Positions 53,876 to 60,066 of a DNA stretch of 60,066 bases are shown here, piece after piece; position 1 is the stretch's first letter, and every line of letters begins with the position of its first letter. Origin of the DNA: Pseudomonas fluorescens (GTDB taxonomy: Bacteria > Pseudomonadota > Gammaproteobacteria > Pseudomonadales > Pseudomonadaceae); NCBI RefSeq assembly GCF_002022275.1, contig NZ_MSDF01000003.1, forward strand, positions 1 to 60,066, in the 5' to 3' direction. The position numbers and the translations under genes are program-made. The notes beneath the pieces were generated by a model. It ran no database searches. It was not told the origin of the DNA and worked only from the letters and a program-made list of their open reading frames with translations.

Positions 53876-55621
53876 ATGAAACCTCTTGCTGCGGCTTACA
53901 GCCAACGCCTGTTGAAGGGCCAGGCGCCGACCTACGAGCGCCTGCAAGCCCGCCTGGCTGAAGACGGCAGCCCGCTGGCTGCCGAGCCGATTGCCGTGCA
54001 TTGCGGTTGGGGCCGGTTGCTGATCGGCCACACGTTTCCGGACCCGGCGAGCCTGGCCCAGGAACTGCTCAACGAAAAGGCTGGCGAGCGTGACATCGCG
54101 CTGTATGTGGCCGCGCCCCAGCAGATTTTGGGGATCGACCCGCAACAGTTATTCCTTGACCCGTCCGACACCTTGCGCCTGTGGTTCAGCGACTATCGCC
54201 CAGCCACCCGAGTGTTTCGTGGCTTTCGTATCCGCCGCGTGCAGACCGAGGCCGATTGGCAGGCAGTCAACCATCTGTATCAGGGCCGCGGCATGTTGCC
54301 GGTCGACGCCGAACGCCTGACTCCGCGCCATCAAGGTGGCCCGGTGTATTGGCTGGCGGAAGACGAAGACAGCGGCGCAGTGATCGGCAGCGTGATGGGC
54401 CTCAATCACCAGAAAGCCTTTCACGACCCGGAAAACGGTTGCAGCCTGTGGTGCCTGGCGGTCGACCCGCAATGCACCCGCCCAGGCGTCGGCGAAGTGC
54501 TGGTGCGCCACTTGGTGGAGCACTTCATGAGCCGGGGTTTGAGCTACCTGGACCTGTCGGTGCTGCACGATAACCGTCAGGCCAAGAATCTTTACGCCAA
54601 GCTCGGTTTTCGTGCGCTGACCACTTTTGCGATCAAACGCAAAAACGGCATCAACCAACCGCTGTTTCTCGGCCCGGGTCCGCAGGCGGGGTTTAACCCC
54701 TATGCGCGCATCATTGTCGAAGAGGCGCATCGACGCGGCATTGATGTGCAGGTCGACGACGCTGACGCAGGCCTGTTCACCCTCAGCCACGGGGGGCGCC
54801 GCGTGCGCTGCCGTGAATCCCTGAGCGACCTGACCAGCGCCATCAGCATGACCCTGTGCCAGGATAAAAGCCTGACCCACAAAGTGCTCAAAGCCGCTGG
54901 TTTGCAGCTACCGCAGCAACAACTGGCGGGCAGCGCTGATGACAACCTGGAGTTTCTCGACGCGCACCAACGCATCGTGGTCAAGCCGCTGGACGGCGAG
55001 CAAGGCCAGGGCGTGGCGGTGGATTTACAGACCATTGAGGAGGTGCAACACGCCATTGAAGCAGCGCGCCAATTCGACAGTCGCGTGCTGCTGGAAAGCT
55101 TCCACGAAGGCCTGGACCTGCGCATTCTGGTGATCGGTTTTGAAGTGGTCGCCGCTGCAATTCGTCGCCCTGCCGAAGTGACCGGCGACGGTCAGCACTC
55201 CATCGGCGCGTTGATCGAAGCCCAAAGCCGTCGCCGTCAGGCCGCGACCGATGGCGAAAGCAAAATCCCGCTGGACGCCGAAACCCAACGCACGCTGCAC
55301 GCCGCCGGTCTTGACTACAGCAGCATCCTGCCGCGCGGCCAAACCCTGGCCGTGCGCCGTACCGCCAACCTGCACACGGGGGGTTGCCTGGAGGACGTCA
55401 CCGCGATCCTGCACCCCACGCTGGTGGACGCCGCCGTACGCGCCGCGCGAGCACTGGACATTCCCATGGTCGGCCTGGACCTGATGGTGCCCGCCGCTGA
55501 CCAGCCCGAATACGTGTTTATTGAAGCCAATGAGCGGGCGGGCCTGGCCAATCATGAACCGCAGCCCACTGCGGAGAAATTTGTGGATTTGTTGTTTCCC
55601 CACAGTCAGCCAAACACCTGA
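53876..55621 (+). CDS. ngg: N-acetylglutaminylglutamine synthetase (GNAT + ATP-grasp)
   Basis: The 581-residue fusion has a GNAT acetyltransferase domain (~110-265, LWCLAVDPQCTRPGVGEVLV, then YLDLSVLHDNRQAKNLYAKLGF). It also has a C-terminal ATP-grasp ligase (~290-580, VVKPLDGEQGQGVAVDL, GLDLMVPAADQPEYVFIEAN). It builds the acetylated Gln-Gln dipeptide of NAGGN. It is the second of three co-oriented genes and is three bases from asnO. Confidence 0.93.
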   Translation: MKPLAAAYSQRLLKGQAPTYERLQARLAEDGSPLAAEPIAVHCGWGRLLIGHTFPDPASLAQELLNEKAGERDIALYVAAPQQILGIDPQQLFLDPSDTLRLWFSDYRPATRVFRGFRIRRVQTEADWQAVNHLYQGRGMLPVDAERLTPRHQGGPVYWLAEDEDSGAVIGSVMGLNHQKAFHDPENGCSLWCLAVDPQCTRPGVGEVLVRHLVEHFMSRGLSYLDLSVLHDNRQAKNLYAKLGFRALTTFAIKRKNGINQPLFLGPGPQAGFNPYARIIVEEAHRRGIDVQVDDADAGLFTLSHGGRRVRCRESLSDLTSAISMTLCQDKSLTHKVLKAAGLQLPQQQLAGSADDNLEFLDAHQRIVVKPLDGEQGQGVAVDLQTIEEVQHAIEAARQFDSRVLLESFHEGLDLRILVIGFEVVAAAIRRPAEVTGDGQHSIGALIEAQSRRRQAATDGESKIPLDAETQRTLHAAGLDYSSILPRGQTLAVRRTANLHTGGCLEDVTAILHPTLVDAAVRAARALDIPMVGLDLMVPAADQPEYVFIEANERAGLANHEPQPTAEKFVDLLFPHSQPNT

Positions 55622-55632
55622 CACCACGATCG

Positions 55633-55676
55633 TTCCCACGCTCTGCGTGGGAATGCCTCACTGGACGCTCCGCGTC
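55633..55676. repeat. Small double-hairpin intergenic repeat
   Basis: TTCCCACGC/GCGTGGGAA (55633-55653) and GACGC/GCGTC (55664-55676) form two adjacent hairpins. This GTTCCCACGCTCTGCGTGGG unit is one I recall as dispersed in Pseudomonas genomes. It sits inside the NAGGN operon between ngg and the peptidase gene and may attenuate or stabilise the transcript. Confidence 0.65.
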
Positions 55677-55705
55677 TGCCTTTGATCCGACCTCCAGGAG
55701 TCTTT

Positions 55706-56890
55706 ATGAGCCGAACCATCCCCGAACCGGATCTGAACTACCTGCAAAAAGTCCTGCTGGAAATGCTCGCCATTCCCAGCCCCACCGGGTTCACCGACAC
55801 CATCGTGCGTTACGTCGCCGAGCGCCTCGAAGAACTCGGTATCCCCTTCGAAATGACGCGGCGCGGGACCATTCGCGCCACCCTCAAGGGCCAGAAAAAC
55901 AGCCCCGACCGCGCGGTGTCTGCGCACCTGGACACCATCGGCGCCGCCGTGCGCGCTATCAAGGACAACGGCCGCCTGAGCCTGGCACCGGTGGGCTGCT
56001 GGTCCAGCCGATTTGCCGAAGGCAGTCGCGTCAGCCTGTTTACTGACAATGGCGTGATCCGCGGCAGCGTTTTGCCATTGATGGCCTCCGGGCACGCGTT
56101 CAACACCGCTGTGGATGAAATGCCGGTGAGCTGGGACCACGTGGAACTGCGCCTCGACGCCTACTGCGCCACTCGCTCCGATTGTGATTCGCTGGGCATC
56201 AGCATCGGTGACTACGTGGCCTTCGACCCCCTGCCCGAATTCACCGAAAGCGGGCACATCAGCGCCCGTCACCTGGACGACAAAGCCGGCGTTGCCGCCC
56301 TGCTCGCCGCACTCAAGGCCATCATCGACAGCGGCGAGCCGTTGCTGATCGACTGCCACCCGCTGTTTACCATCACCGAAGAGACCGGCAGTGGCGCGGC
56401 AGCCGCCTTGCCTTGGGACGTCAGCGAATTCGTGGGTATCGACATCGCCCCGGTCGCCCCCGGCCAGCACTCCAGCGAGCACGCAGTGAGCGTGGCGATG
56501 CAGGATTCCGGCGGGCCGTATGATTATCATCTGTCCCGCCACCTGCTGCGCCTGGCCTCTGAAAACGAGCTGCCGGTGCGTCGTGACCTGTTCCGTTATT
56601 ACTTCAGCGATGCCCATTCTGCGGTGACCGCCGGCCACGATATCCGCACCGCCTTGCTGGCGTTCGGCTGCGATGCGACCCACGGCTACGAACGTACCCA
56701 CATCGACAGCCTCGCGGCGCTGAGCCGCCTGCTCGGCGCGTACATCCTCAGCCCGCCGGTGTTCGCCAGCGATGCGCAACCGGCCCAGGGTTCACTGGAC
56801 CGGTTCAGCCATCAGATCGAGCACGAAACGCAGATGGAGAGCGACACCCGCGTGCCGTCGGTGGACAGCCTGGTCGGTCAGAAGTCCTGA
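55706..56890 (+). CDS. NAGGN-system M42-family metallopeptidase
   Basis: The start is ATG 55706 (MSRTIPEPDL), with AGGAG upstream, giving 394 residues. Metal ligands and catalytic residues of M42/M20-type aminopeptidases are visible: SAHLDTIGA (~78), RHLDDKAGVAALL (~200), EETGSGAAAAL (~230), and DATHGYERTHID (~335). This peptidase is a standard third member of NAGGN loci and may recycle the dipeptide or its precursors; its exact role is not known to me. Confidence 0.9.
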   Translation: MSRTIPEPDLNYLQKVLLEMLAIPSPTGFTDTIVRYVAERLEELGIPFEMTRRGTIRATLKGQKNSPDRAVSAHLDTIGAAVRAIKDNGRLSLAPVGCWSSRFAEGSRVSLFTDNGVIRGSVLPLMASGHAFNTAVDEMPVSWDHVELRLDAYCATRSDCDSLGISIGDYVAFDPLPEFTESGHISARHLDDKAGVAALLAALKAIIDSGEPLLIDCHPLFTITEETGSGAAAALPWDVSEFVGIDIAPVAPGQHSSEHAVSVAMQDSGGPYDYHLSRHLLRLASENELPVRRDLFRYYFSDAHSAVTAGHDIRTALLAFGCDATHGYERTHIDSLAALSRLLGAYILSPPVFASDAQPAQGSLDRFSHQIEHETQMESDTRVPSVDSLVGQKS

Positions 56891-56959
56891 TATTGGCAAC
56901 TGCTGGTAACAAGGGGCCCGGCGCAGTAGCATCGCCGGGACCCAACCCTTGAGGCTTGT

Positions 56960-57187
56960 ATGCTGATTCCTTACGACGCACTTGAAGTCGACACCCTGAC
57001 CCGGCTTATCGAAGACTTCGTCACCCGTGACGGCACCGACAATGGCGATGAAACGCCGCTGGAGACCCGCGTATTGCGCGTGCGCCAGGCTTTGACCAAA
57101 GGCCAGGCGCTGATCGTGTTCGACCCTGAAAGCGAGCAATGTCAGTTGATGCTCAAGCATGACGTGCCCAAGCATCTGTTTGACTGA
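56960..57187 (+). CDS. YheU-family (UPF0270) small protein
   Basis: The 75-residue protein begins MLIPYDALEVDTLTRLIEDF and contains RVLRVRQALTKGQALIVFDP, matching the YheU/UPF0270 family of unknown function. It is convergent with csrA, six bases apart. Confidence 0.88.
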   Translation: MLIPYDALEVDTLTRLIEDFVTRDGTDNGDETPLETRVLRVRQALTKGQALIVFDPESEQCQLMLKHDVPKHLFD

Positions 57188-57193
57188 GGCGAT

Positions 57194-57385
57194 TTACGGA
57201 TTGGTTTGCGGTTCTGTCGCCTGACGTTCACGGATCTTCTGATACACCTCGGCGCGGTGGACGTTGATGCCTAACGGGGCCTGGATGCCGAATTTCACTT
57301 GAGTACCGTTCAGTTCGAGGATGTGCAAGGCGATGTCATCGCCGATGGAGATGATTTCGCCTACGGCGCGGCTTAAGACCAGCAT
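57194..57385 (-). CDS. csrA: Carbon storage regulator CsrA/RsmA
   Basis: The 63-residue protein begins [20 protein letters not shown] and continues [19 protein letters not shown], the canonical CsrA fold with Leu4, Arg6 and the RNA-binding arginine near residue 44. It binds GGA motifs in leaders and represses or stabilises mRNAs in the Gac/Rsm system. Pseudomonads often carry several paralogues; which one this is cannot be settled here. Confidence 0.94.
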   Translation of the reverse strand: MLVLSRAVGEIISIGDDIALHILELNGTQVKFGIQAPLGINVHRAEVYQKIRERQATEPQTNP

Positions 57386-57527
57386 GGCGGTTGTCCTTTG
57401 GGAGTGGCAGGACCTTGAACATGCTCGCTTGGGTGGGACTGGGCAATGGCTTGCGGTTAAAACAGGCGGGGCCTACGGGGGCTGGTAATTTTGCTGACAG
57501 ACTTGTGGTGGTTTGTGGGGGTGGGGG

Positions 57528-57850
57528 GGTGTATATCCATTATTTGGGTGATGGCTGAGATTGGTTCCGCCCTTACGGCGGGTCACTTTTGAAAAGAGCC
57601 CAAAAGTAACCAAAAGGCTCTTGCCCCAACACTCGGCACCTCGCTCACGCTCGGTGTGCCCGTAATCCGACATTGATTTGGGGGGCCGCCGCCACGCGCC
57701 ATCCATGGCGCGGGGCGGCTAAACCGGCATCCCTGCCGGTTTACCCCCCAAATCAATGTCGAATTCCGGCCAGCGTGTTTAACGGGGCGCCTAAGATCAA
57801 GATCAAGATCAAAAGCAAGAGCACGGCGGCCTGACAGCCGACCTGAGTGG
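57528..57850. repeat. Dispersed ~320-bp GC-rich repeat with cloverleaf palindrome
   Basis: The unit runs from GGTGTATATCCAT through a hairpin region (CACTTTTGAAAAGAGCCCAAAAGT) to a triple-stem palindrome at 57668-57761, then a GATCAAGATCAAGATCAAAAGC tract. An 80-bp stretch (57771-57850) recurs inverted at 59987-60066 with about 73 of 80 matches by eye, and its other end resembles window positions 1-51. I recall this unit from many fluorescent pseudomonads. It encodes no convincing protein. Confidence 0.75.
57668..57761. repeat. Nested palindrome able to form a cloverleaf
   Basis: Outer 18-base arms (57668-57685 CGACATTGATTTGGGGGG; 57744-57761 its exact complement) enclose two further hairpins. 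One is at 57686-57719, centred on GCGCCAT/ATGGCGC. The other is at 57720-57743, with perfect arms TAAACCGGCA/TGCCGGTTTA. The whole can fold as a three-way or four-way junction in DNA or RNA. Confidence 0.85.
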
Positions 57851-57970
57851 AAGCGCTCAAAACCTACGCCCTGATCGCCACAGGCGCATTTGGCTGCTTA
57901 GCACTCATGTAAGTGGCATCCCTCTGAGTACTCCGCATCGTCCATCCCGCCGCCCCAGCGGAGGACAAAC

Positions 57971-58015
57971 ATGGAAAACGCCTTCAATAAAACCAAACGA
58001 GAACGGATCAATTAA
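57971..58015 (+). CDS. Tiny 14-codon ORF with strong ribosome-binding site
   Basis: GGAGG at 57960-57964 sits six bases before ATG 57971, and the frame MENAFNKTKRERIN ends at TAA 58015. It is either a leader peptide or the surviving start of a decayed gene. The only support is the Shine-Dalgarno site. Confidence 0.25.
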   Translation: MENAFNKTKRERIN

Positions 58016-58084
58016 TTCGCATTATATAAAATGGAGTACGGGCCATCGATTGTGGCTAAAAAACAGAACAGTTTGAGCTGAGGG

Positions 58085-58117
58085 AGCGCCAAGCAATTAT
58101 TTGCTTGGCGCTTTTCT
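58085..58117 (+). terminator. Strong rho-independent terminator
   Basis: AGCGCCAAGCAA (58085-58096) and TTGCTTGGCGCT (58101-58112) are perfect 12-base arms around TTAT, followed by TTTCT. It ends a plus-strand transcript although no full gene lies just upstream. A short RNA or the remnant ORF at 57971 may be its source. Confidence 0.85.
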
Positions 58118-58214
58118 AAAAGTTAACCGCATCCCAGACTCATCCTGCCCCGATGCAAACCGCTCAGAGCCATTTTCTCTCAAGGTCAGACCAAGCTCGC
58201 CGAAAAGGAGATGT

Positions 58215-58364
58215 ATGAATAGATCCAGTCCATTGGCTATCGATCTGACCAATATGGATCCACGACAACCCCACTTTGCCGGCCAACAAGGAGCGTTACC
58301 CTGTGCTAGACCTCATCTACATCATCGAAGAACAAGCAGCAGCCAAGCTCGCACTCCCAGGTGA
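58215..58364 (+). CDS. 49-residue ORF overlapping the next gene
   Basis: AAAAGGAG ends at 58210, four bases before ATG 58215. The frame MNRSSPLAIDLTNMDPRQPH... runs to 58364 and overlaps the start of the 58303 gene in another frame. It could be a coupled leader or the true N-terminus of that gene separated by a frameshift. Unrecognised. Confidence 0.35.
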   Translation: MNRSSPLAIDLTNMDPRQPHFAGQQGALPCARPHLHHRRTSSSQARTPR

Positions 58365-59265
58365 TCCTGAATACTCGCCAAACTTCACAATTCCTGGGCG
58401 CGAAAGCGCGCTGACACCTTCGATCAGCGCTATGGCGAATTTTGGTGCCATGTCTTTACTGCTGCCTAATCCGTTGATTATGTCCGCAGCGCTGCGCATT
58501 CCCAGCTTGTTTTCTTCACTAATGGGGGATTCAAAAAATGAGCACTCTGAAACACCGCAAACAGACCTCGCTGAAGCACAAATGCTGGCTGCCTACGTAA
58601 ACGAGCACTCAATGTCCAGTAGCGAAGCAAAAAAACAAGGCTACCGTTTCCAGCCAGGTCACCCAGTCGTCGGCAAGGCATACCGAAAGCACCCCCTGAA
58701 CGACTATCACAACGATGACAACGGTCAGCTCTACATTCCGAGCGACAGCTACGACGCAATCCTCCTGGAGGAACGTGAGTCAGAGCTGATCAAACTATTG
58801 GTTCATCTCGGTGCAACCAAAATCAGCATCACCAAAAAGGCGACAGACAAAACCCGTAGCACCCTTAACGCTGGGGCATCTGTTCAAGCCGGCCCTATCG
58901 GTGGTGGCGAGCTCAACTATAAAAGCGACACCCAACGCGACAACGACCAGCTCAATACACGTGAGTTTTCGTTGAGCGGGCGTCCTTGGCAAACAAACAG
59001 CAAAATCGACGCCAGACAATTCTTCTGGCTTTCTTACGAGCCTTCCTGGAAAGCCGTCGTATTCGCTCGCGAAGAAGGCGGTTGCCTCACCGCATCCTTG
59101 GAAATCAAAGAAAGCACGTCATTTTCCACAGACAAAGATCTCGAACTGTCCGTCAAGGTCAAATTGGCGGAGGGCGGCGCTCACCTCGGCATGTCAGAAG
59201 CCACCAATGAAGAAAAAACCTATTTCGTCAGGGCAGAATTTGCGCCAGTACAACAAAACGTTTGA
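58303..59265 (+). CDS. Unrecognised 320-residue protein (accessory gene)
   Basis: The start is set at GTG 58303 (VLDLIYIIEE), with AAGGAG nine bases upstream; an in-frame TTG lies at 58276. The N-terminal ~65 residues contain a hydrophobic stretch (SAMANFGAMSLLLPNPLIMS). The middle part is polar (GYRFQPGHPVVGKAYRKHPL, then LYIPSDSYDAILLEERESEL). The C-terminal ~170 residues alternate short strands with charged turns and look beta-rich. I do not recognise a family. The coding sequence looks more AT-rich than its neighbours and is flanked by inverted repeats at 57771-57850 and 59987-60066, suggesting acquisition. Confidence 0.75.
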   Translation: MLDLIYIIEEQAAAKLALPGDPEYSPNFTIPGRESALTPSISAMANFGAMSLLLPNPLIMSAALRIPSLFSSLMGDSKNEHSETPQTDLAEAQMLAAYVNEHSMSSSEAKKQGYRFQPGHPVVGKAYRKHPLNDYHNDDNGQLYIPSDSYDAILLEERESELIKLLVHLGATKISITKKATDKTRSTLNAGASVQAGPIGGGELNYKSDTQRDNDQLNTREFSLSGRPWQTNSKIDARQFFWLSYEPSWKAVVFAREEGGCLTASLEIKESTSFSTDKDLELSVKVKLAEGGAHLGMSEATNEEKTYFVRAEFAPVQQNV

Positions 59266-59445
59266 TCGGCGCACATCAATTTAGCGGGCGAACCCGCAGG
59301 TACCTTAATCAGACCTGCTGGTCGTTCTAAAAAATCAACCGAAACACAGCAACCTCAAAAACCAACCCTAATACGCATTAAAAGCCCCAACCACCAATCC
59401 CTCCAAAACTGCGCCCAACATCCCAACCCAAAGCGCAGCCCCGCC
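59266..59445. other. Non-coding AT-rich stretch after the accessory gene
   Basis: A weak hairpin GCGGGCGAACCCGC at 59283-59296 follows the accessory gene. In the frame ending at 59449 a run reads ...KAPTTNPSKTAPNIPTQSAAPP-stop, possibly the tail of a lost upstream phage gene. Nothing else is clear. Confidence 0.3.
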
Positions 59446-59577
59446 ATGAAACCCCTCCACATCTTCAAACCCGGCACCCACACCGCATCCTGCGGCACCA
59501 CCCTAAACTTCACCGACGCCGATGCAGGGCTCACGGTGCTTCCGGATAGCTTAGCGAATGGCGGCTGCTGGCATTGA
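59446..59577 (+). pseudogene. Truncated start of a Mu-like phage protease gene (probable)
   Basis: ATG 59446 opens MKPLHIFKPGTHTASCGTTL and NFTDADAG, which resembles from memory the first residues of Mu-type phage protease/scaffold proteins of pseudomonads. The similarity stops after about 28 residues and the frame ends at 59577. The full protein would be several hundred residues, so this would be a remnant. Confidence 0.4.
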
Positions 59578-59841
59578 GCCTCCAACCATATGCTGCATGT
59601 TCGCAATGGGGCATGCAGCATCGCGATGTAGTGGATATGGCCTTTTCCATGGTGGCCTTACCCCTCGACGATGCCCTGTTGTGTAAATGCCCAGATTGAT
59701 CATAGATGCGCACACTCCAGTTCCGCGTCCCGGTGTGGATCAAAAGCGGTCTGGTGTGCCTGATGTACTGAGGTGTCTGCATCGCAGTTTAAGCCAGCTC
59801 CCACAGAGAAGCAGAGCTGCACTCGATCAAAATAATGAGAT
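59578..59841. other. Stretch without recognisable genes
   Basis: This stretch has short open frames on both strands, but none has a convincing ribosome-binding site or family pattern. GCCAGCTCCCACA at about 59790 is a half REP unit. Confidence 0.4.
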
Positions 59842-59921
59842 GGCTTGCTCGCGAATGCGGTGGGTCAGTTGATAGATTAATTGACTGATCCACCGCATTC
59901 GCGAGCAAGCCCGCTCCCACA
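59842..59921. repeat. REP-like inverted pair (GCTTGCTCGCGAATGCGG type)
   Basis: GGCTTGCTCGCGAATGCGGT at 59842 onward and its reverse complement ending at 59911 enclose a ~26-base centre and are followed by CCGCTCCCACA. This is another REP subtype of fluorescent pseudomonads. Confidence 0.8.
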
Positions 59922-59986
59922 GTTTGGATCTCCATTTGTCTGGGGGACCGCGGTCTGCTCTAGCAAAAACAGCGCTTTTGATTCAA

Positions 59987-60066
59987 CCACTCAGGTCGGC
60001 TACTAGGCCGCCGTGCTCTTGCTTTTGATCTTGATTTTGATCTGAGGCGCCCCGTAAACCACGCTG
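59987..60066. repeat. Inverted partial copy of the 57.5-kb repeat
   Basis: This is the reverse complement of 57771-57850 with about seven mismatches in 80, including the GATC-AA tract and the GGCGCC block. It is cut by the window end, so the rest of the unit probably continues beyond. Confidence 0.85.

Noticed and set aside
57473..57706. A 77-codon minus-strand frame across the dispersed repeat
   Set aside because: It lies over hairpins and low-complexity G tracts of a known-type non-coding repeat; its sequence looks non-protein-like.
57911..57930. GacA-type upstream element (TGTAAG-N6-CTTACA) for an Rsm small RNA
   Set aside because: Only the TGTAAG half is present; the CTTACA half is missing, so it does not support an RsmY/Z gene.
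59531..59782. An 83-codon minus-strand frame near the phage remnant
   Set aside because: No family resemblance or ribosome-binding site, and composition unlike the neighbouring genes.

Overview
The window is chromosomal DNA of a Pseudomonas, most likely of the P. fluorescens group. Supporting signs are the GC-rich coding style, Pseudomonas-type REP elements (half-unit GCGGGCTTGCCCGCG), the NAGGN osmoprotectant operon next to pap, mnmC and a thiolase gene, csrA, many LysR/TetR regulators with MFS pumps, and a GC-rich repeat unit that I recall from other fluorescent pseudomonads. No tools were available. Functions come from motifs read in the translations, and coordinates from the base numbering.

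Layout. 1-7.5 kb: small regulator/efflux modules. These are a MarR-isochorismatase-MFS operon, a secreted nuclease, an MFS pump divergent from a TetR gene, a LysR gene, and a WrbA-like flavodoxin gene divergent from another TetR gene. Several intergenic gaps hold clear operator-like palindromes. 7.5-17.3 kb: a minus-strand operon for a glycosylated two-partner-secretion adhesin. Its order is lipoprotein alpha/beta hydrolase, TpsB transporter fused to a porin-like barrel, TpsA filamentous adhesin rich in N-X-S/T sequons, and an HMW1C-type cytoplasmic N-glucosyltransferase. This is the most unusual part of the window.

17.4-26.2 kb: catabolic modules with three related LysR regulators. One has a 2-hydroxyacid dehydrogenase and an MFS carrier. 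The other has an RraA-like aldolase, an aminotransferase and a dicarboxylate/amino-acid symporter. 26.3-30.1 kb: TetR/SDR pair around a 25-bp operator, tRNA-Asn, and a LysR/lldD pair around a 21-bp operator. 30.3-34.7 kb: two c-di-GMP genes around a TenA-like enzyme. 34.8-46.9 kb: mainly housekeeping genes (ABC exporter, DsbA-like, trhO, bolA-like, DUF2059, fumC, EamA exporter, thiolase, pap, mnmC).

47-51.8 kb: one very large gene for a DUF6543/LRR/NEL-type E3 ubiquitin ligase, an effector-like protein. 52.1-56.9 kb: the asnO-ngg-M42 peptidase operon for N-acetylglutaminylglutamine amide. 57-57.4 kb: a YheU-family gene and csrA. 57.5-60.07 kb: an accessory patch in which inverted copies of a genome-type repeat flank an unrecognised gene, tiny ORFs, a strong terminator and a probable phage remnant. 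The first ~50 bases of the window resemble the end of the same repeat.
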